This document shows positions 24,727 to 25,509 of a DNA stretch of 25,509 nt, piece by piece. The position numbers were made by a program, and so were the translations under genes. Numbering within the stretch: position 1 is the first letter of the stretch; each line of letters begins with the position of its first letter. The notes beneath the pieces were generated by a model, which worked only from the letters and a program-made list of their open reading frames with translations, had not been told where the DNA came from and ran no database searches. The DNA is from Enteractinococcus helveticum (GTDB lineage: Bacteria > Actinomycetota > Actinomycetes > Actinomycetales > Micrococcaceae), in contig NZ_DYXC01000070.1 of NCBI RefSeq assembly GCF_020742345.1, positions 1 to 25,509 on the forward strand, in the 5' to 3' direction.

Positions 24727-24794
24727 AAACGATATGAATGTAGCCTTCGACAAAATAAGCGTCGCCTAGTTCGACGTTTAATGGTGGAGTTTTA

Positions 24795-25427
24795 ATGGCC
24801 AAGATTGAAAATATTGTAACCTCAGGAACTTTCTCGCTCGACGGCGGAACCTGGGATGTCGACAACAACGTTTACATCGTCGGTGACGATCAGAATGTCA
24901 TTGTCATCGACCCAGCGCACGACGTTGATAAGGTCAGTGAAGCAATCGGGGGTCGCAACGTGTCAGCAATCTTGCTGACCCACGGACACGACGATCACAT
25001 TTCCGAAGTCATCAAACTACGTGACATCGTTGATGCTCCAGTACTCATTAACAAAGAAGACAAAATGCTCTGGGACGCTACCCACCCAGACGAGCAGCCT
25101 GATGGGTATATCAACGATGGCGATGAATTTACCATCGCCGGGGTAACGCTCACAGCGATCCATACCCCAGGCCACTCCCCTGGTTGTGTTGTCTTCCATG
25201 CTCCAGAGCTGGAAGGTGGGGTCCTATTTTCCGGGGACACCCTGTTCAACGGCGGTCCTGGAGCAACCGGACGTTCGTACTCGGATTTCGATACCATTAT
25301 CGAATCCATTACCAACAAGATCTTCACCCTGCCCGATCACACCAAGGTGTTGACCGGTCACGGTGACTCCACGGTGATCGGTGACGAAAAACCACACCTG
25401 GATGAATGGATCGCTCGCGGACACTAA
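24795..25427 (+). CDS. MBL-fold hydrolase of the mscR-associated type
   Basis: A 210-residue metallo-beta-lactamase-fold hydrolase. Metal ligands are clear: H63, H65, D67 and H68 in THGHDDH, H127 in HTPGHSPG, and D148 in FSGDTLF, with a later GHGD. The N-terminal block VTSGTFSLDGGTWDVDNN is the signature of the small hydrolases encoded directly behind mscR in many actinobacteria, where they are thought to act with the dehydrogenase in formaldehyde/mycothiol metabolism, perhaps by hydrolysing a mycothiol thioester. GGTGGAG lies a few bases before the ATG. Here it is 6.4 kb from mscR, behind a degraded island. A very strong terminator follows at once. Confidence 0.92.
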   Translation: MAKIENIVTSGTFSLDGGTWDVDNNVYIVGDDQNVIVIDPAHDVDKVSEAIGGRNVSAILLTHGHDDHISEVIKLRDIVDAPVLINKEDKMLWDATHPDEQPDGYINDGDEFTIAGVTLTAIHTPGHSPGCVVFHAPELEGGVLFSGDTLFNGGPGATGRSYSDFDTIIESITNKIFTLPDHTKVLTGHGDSTVIGDEKPHLDEWIARGH

Positions 25428-25437
25428 ACCGCGCTGC

Positions 25438-25490
25438 AACCATTCTGGGCTCCACAATCTATTGCGATTGTGGAGCCCAGAATGGTTTTA
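25438..25490 (+). terminator. Strong rho-independent terminator after the MBL-fold gene
   Basis: Perfect 22-bp arms at 25438-25459 and 25466-25487 enclose the six-base loop TATTGC. The descending arm runs into a TTTT tract (25486-25489). It begins 11 bases after the stop codon. The A run before it is short, so termination is mainly for plus-strand transcripts. Confidence 0.9.
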
Positions 25491-25509
25491 ATACGGTGCT
25501 TATGCGTCA

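Noticed and set aside
1..25509. CRISPR arrays, tRNA or rRNA genes
   Set aside because: No regularly spaced repeats, no tRNA cloverleaf core sequences and no rRNA-like blocks were seen on either strand by reading; a dedicated scan was not possible.

Overview
The window looks like chromosome from a mycothiol-using actinobacterium, most likely a Micrococcaceae-type member of Micrococcales with moderate GC (inference). The main support is an S-(hydroxymethyl)mycothiol dehydrogenase, the thrS-HIT gene pair, the DUF6504-dnaE2 pair, the rhodanese-sufE pair and an AMIN-like lipoprotein, together with frequent GTG and TTG starts.

Layout. Positions 1-131 are the right end of an IS21-type insertion sequence: the last codons of IstB, a perfect hairpin and a probable terminal repeat. 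Positions 412-2767 hold a compact operon of a YtrA-type GntR regulator, a DUF1648 membrane protein and a CPBP intramembrane protease, preceded by three tandem 9-bp repeats. From about 2850 to 18470 the region is conserved core: zapE (-); rhodanese, sufE and ybaK (+); thrS, HIT and a GPP34-family gene (-); an AMIN-like lipoprotein (-); DUF6504 and dnaE2 (-); an S9 peptidase (+); an SRAP/YedK-type protein (-); and mscR (+).

From about 18470 to 24700 the character changes. This stretch is richer in A+T by eye and full of gene debris: a NitT/TauT-type ABC permease with its middle deleted, a frameshifted Crp/Fnr regulator, and a frameshifted unidentified gene. It also carries an apparently intact alpha/beta hydrolase and a tidy two-gene operon, an MmgE/PrpD-family protein plus a phosphosulfolactate synthase (ComA)-like protein, with its own promoter, a near-perfect palindromic operator and a terminator. 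The window ends with an MBL-fold hydrolase of the kind usually found directly behind mscR, followed by a very strong terminator.

The most interesting reading is that the formaldehyde/mycothiol unit mscR-MBL has been split by a decaying island of about 6.3 kb. Inside the island, only the MmgE/PrpD-ComA pair and perhaps the hydrolase look functional. The pair could form a small, undescribed pathway acting on a carboxylate or sulfonate. The remnant of a sulfonate/nitrate-class permease nearby is suggestive but not proof.
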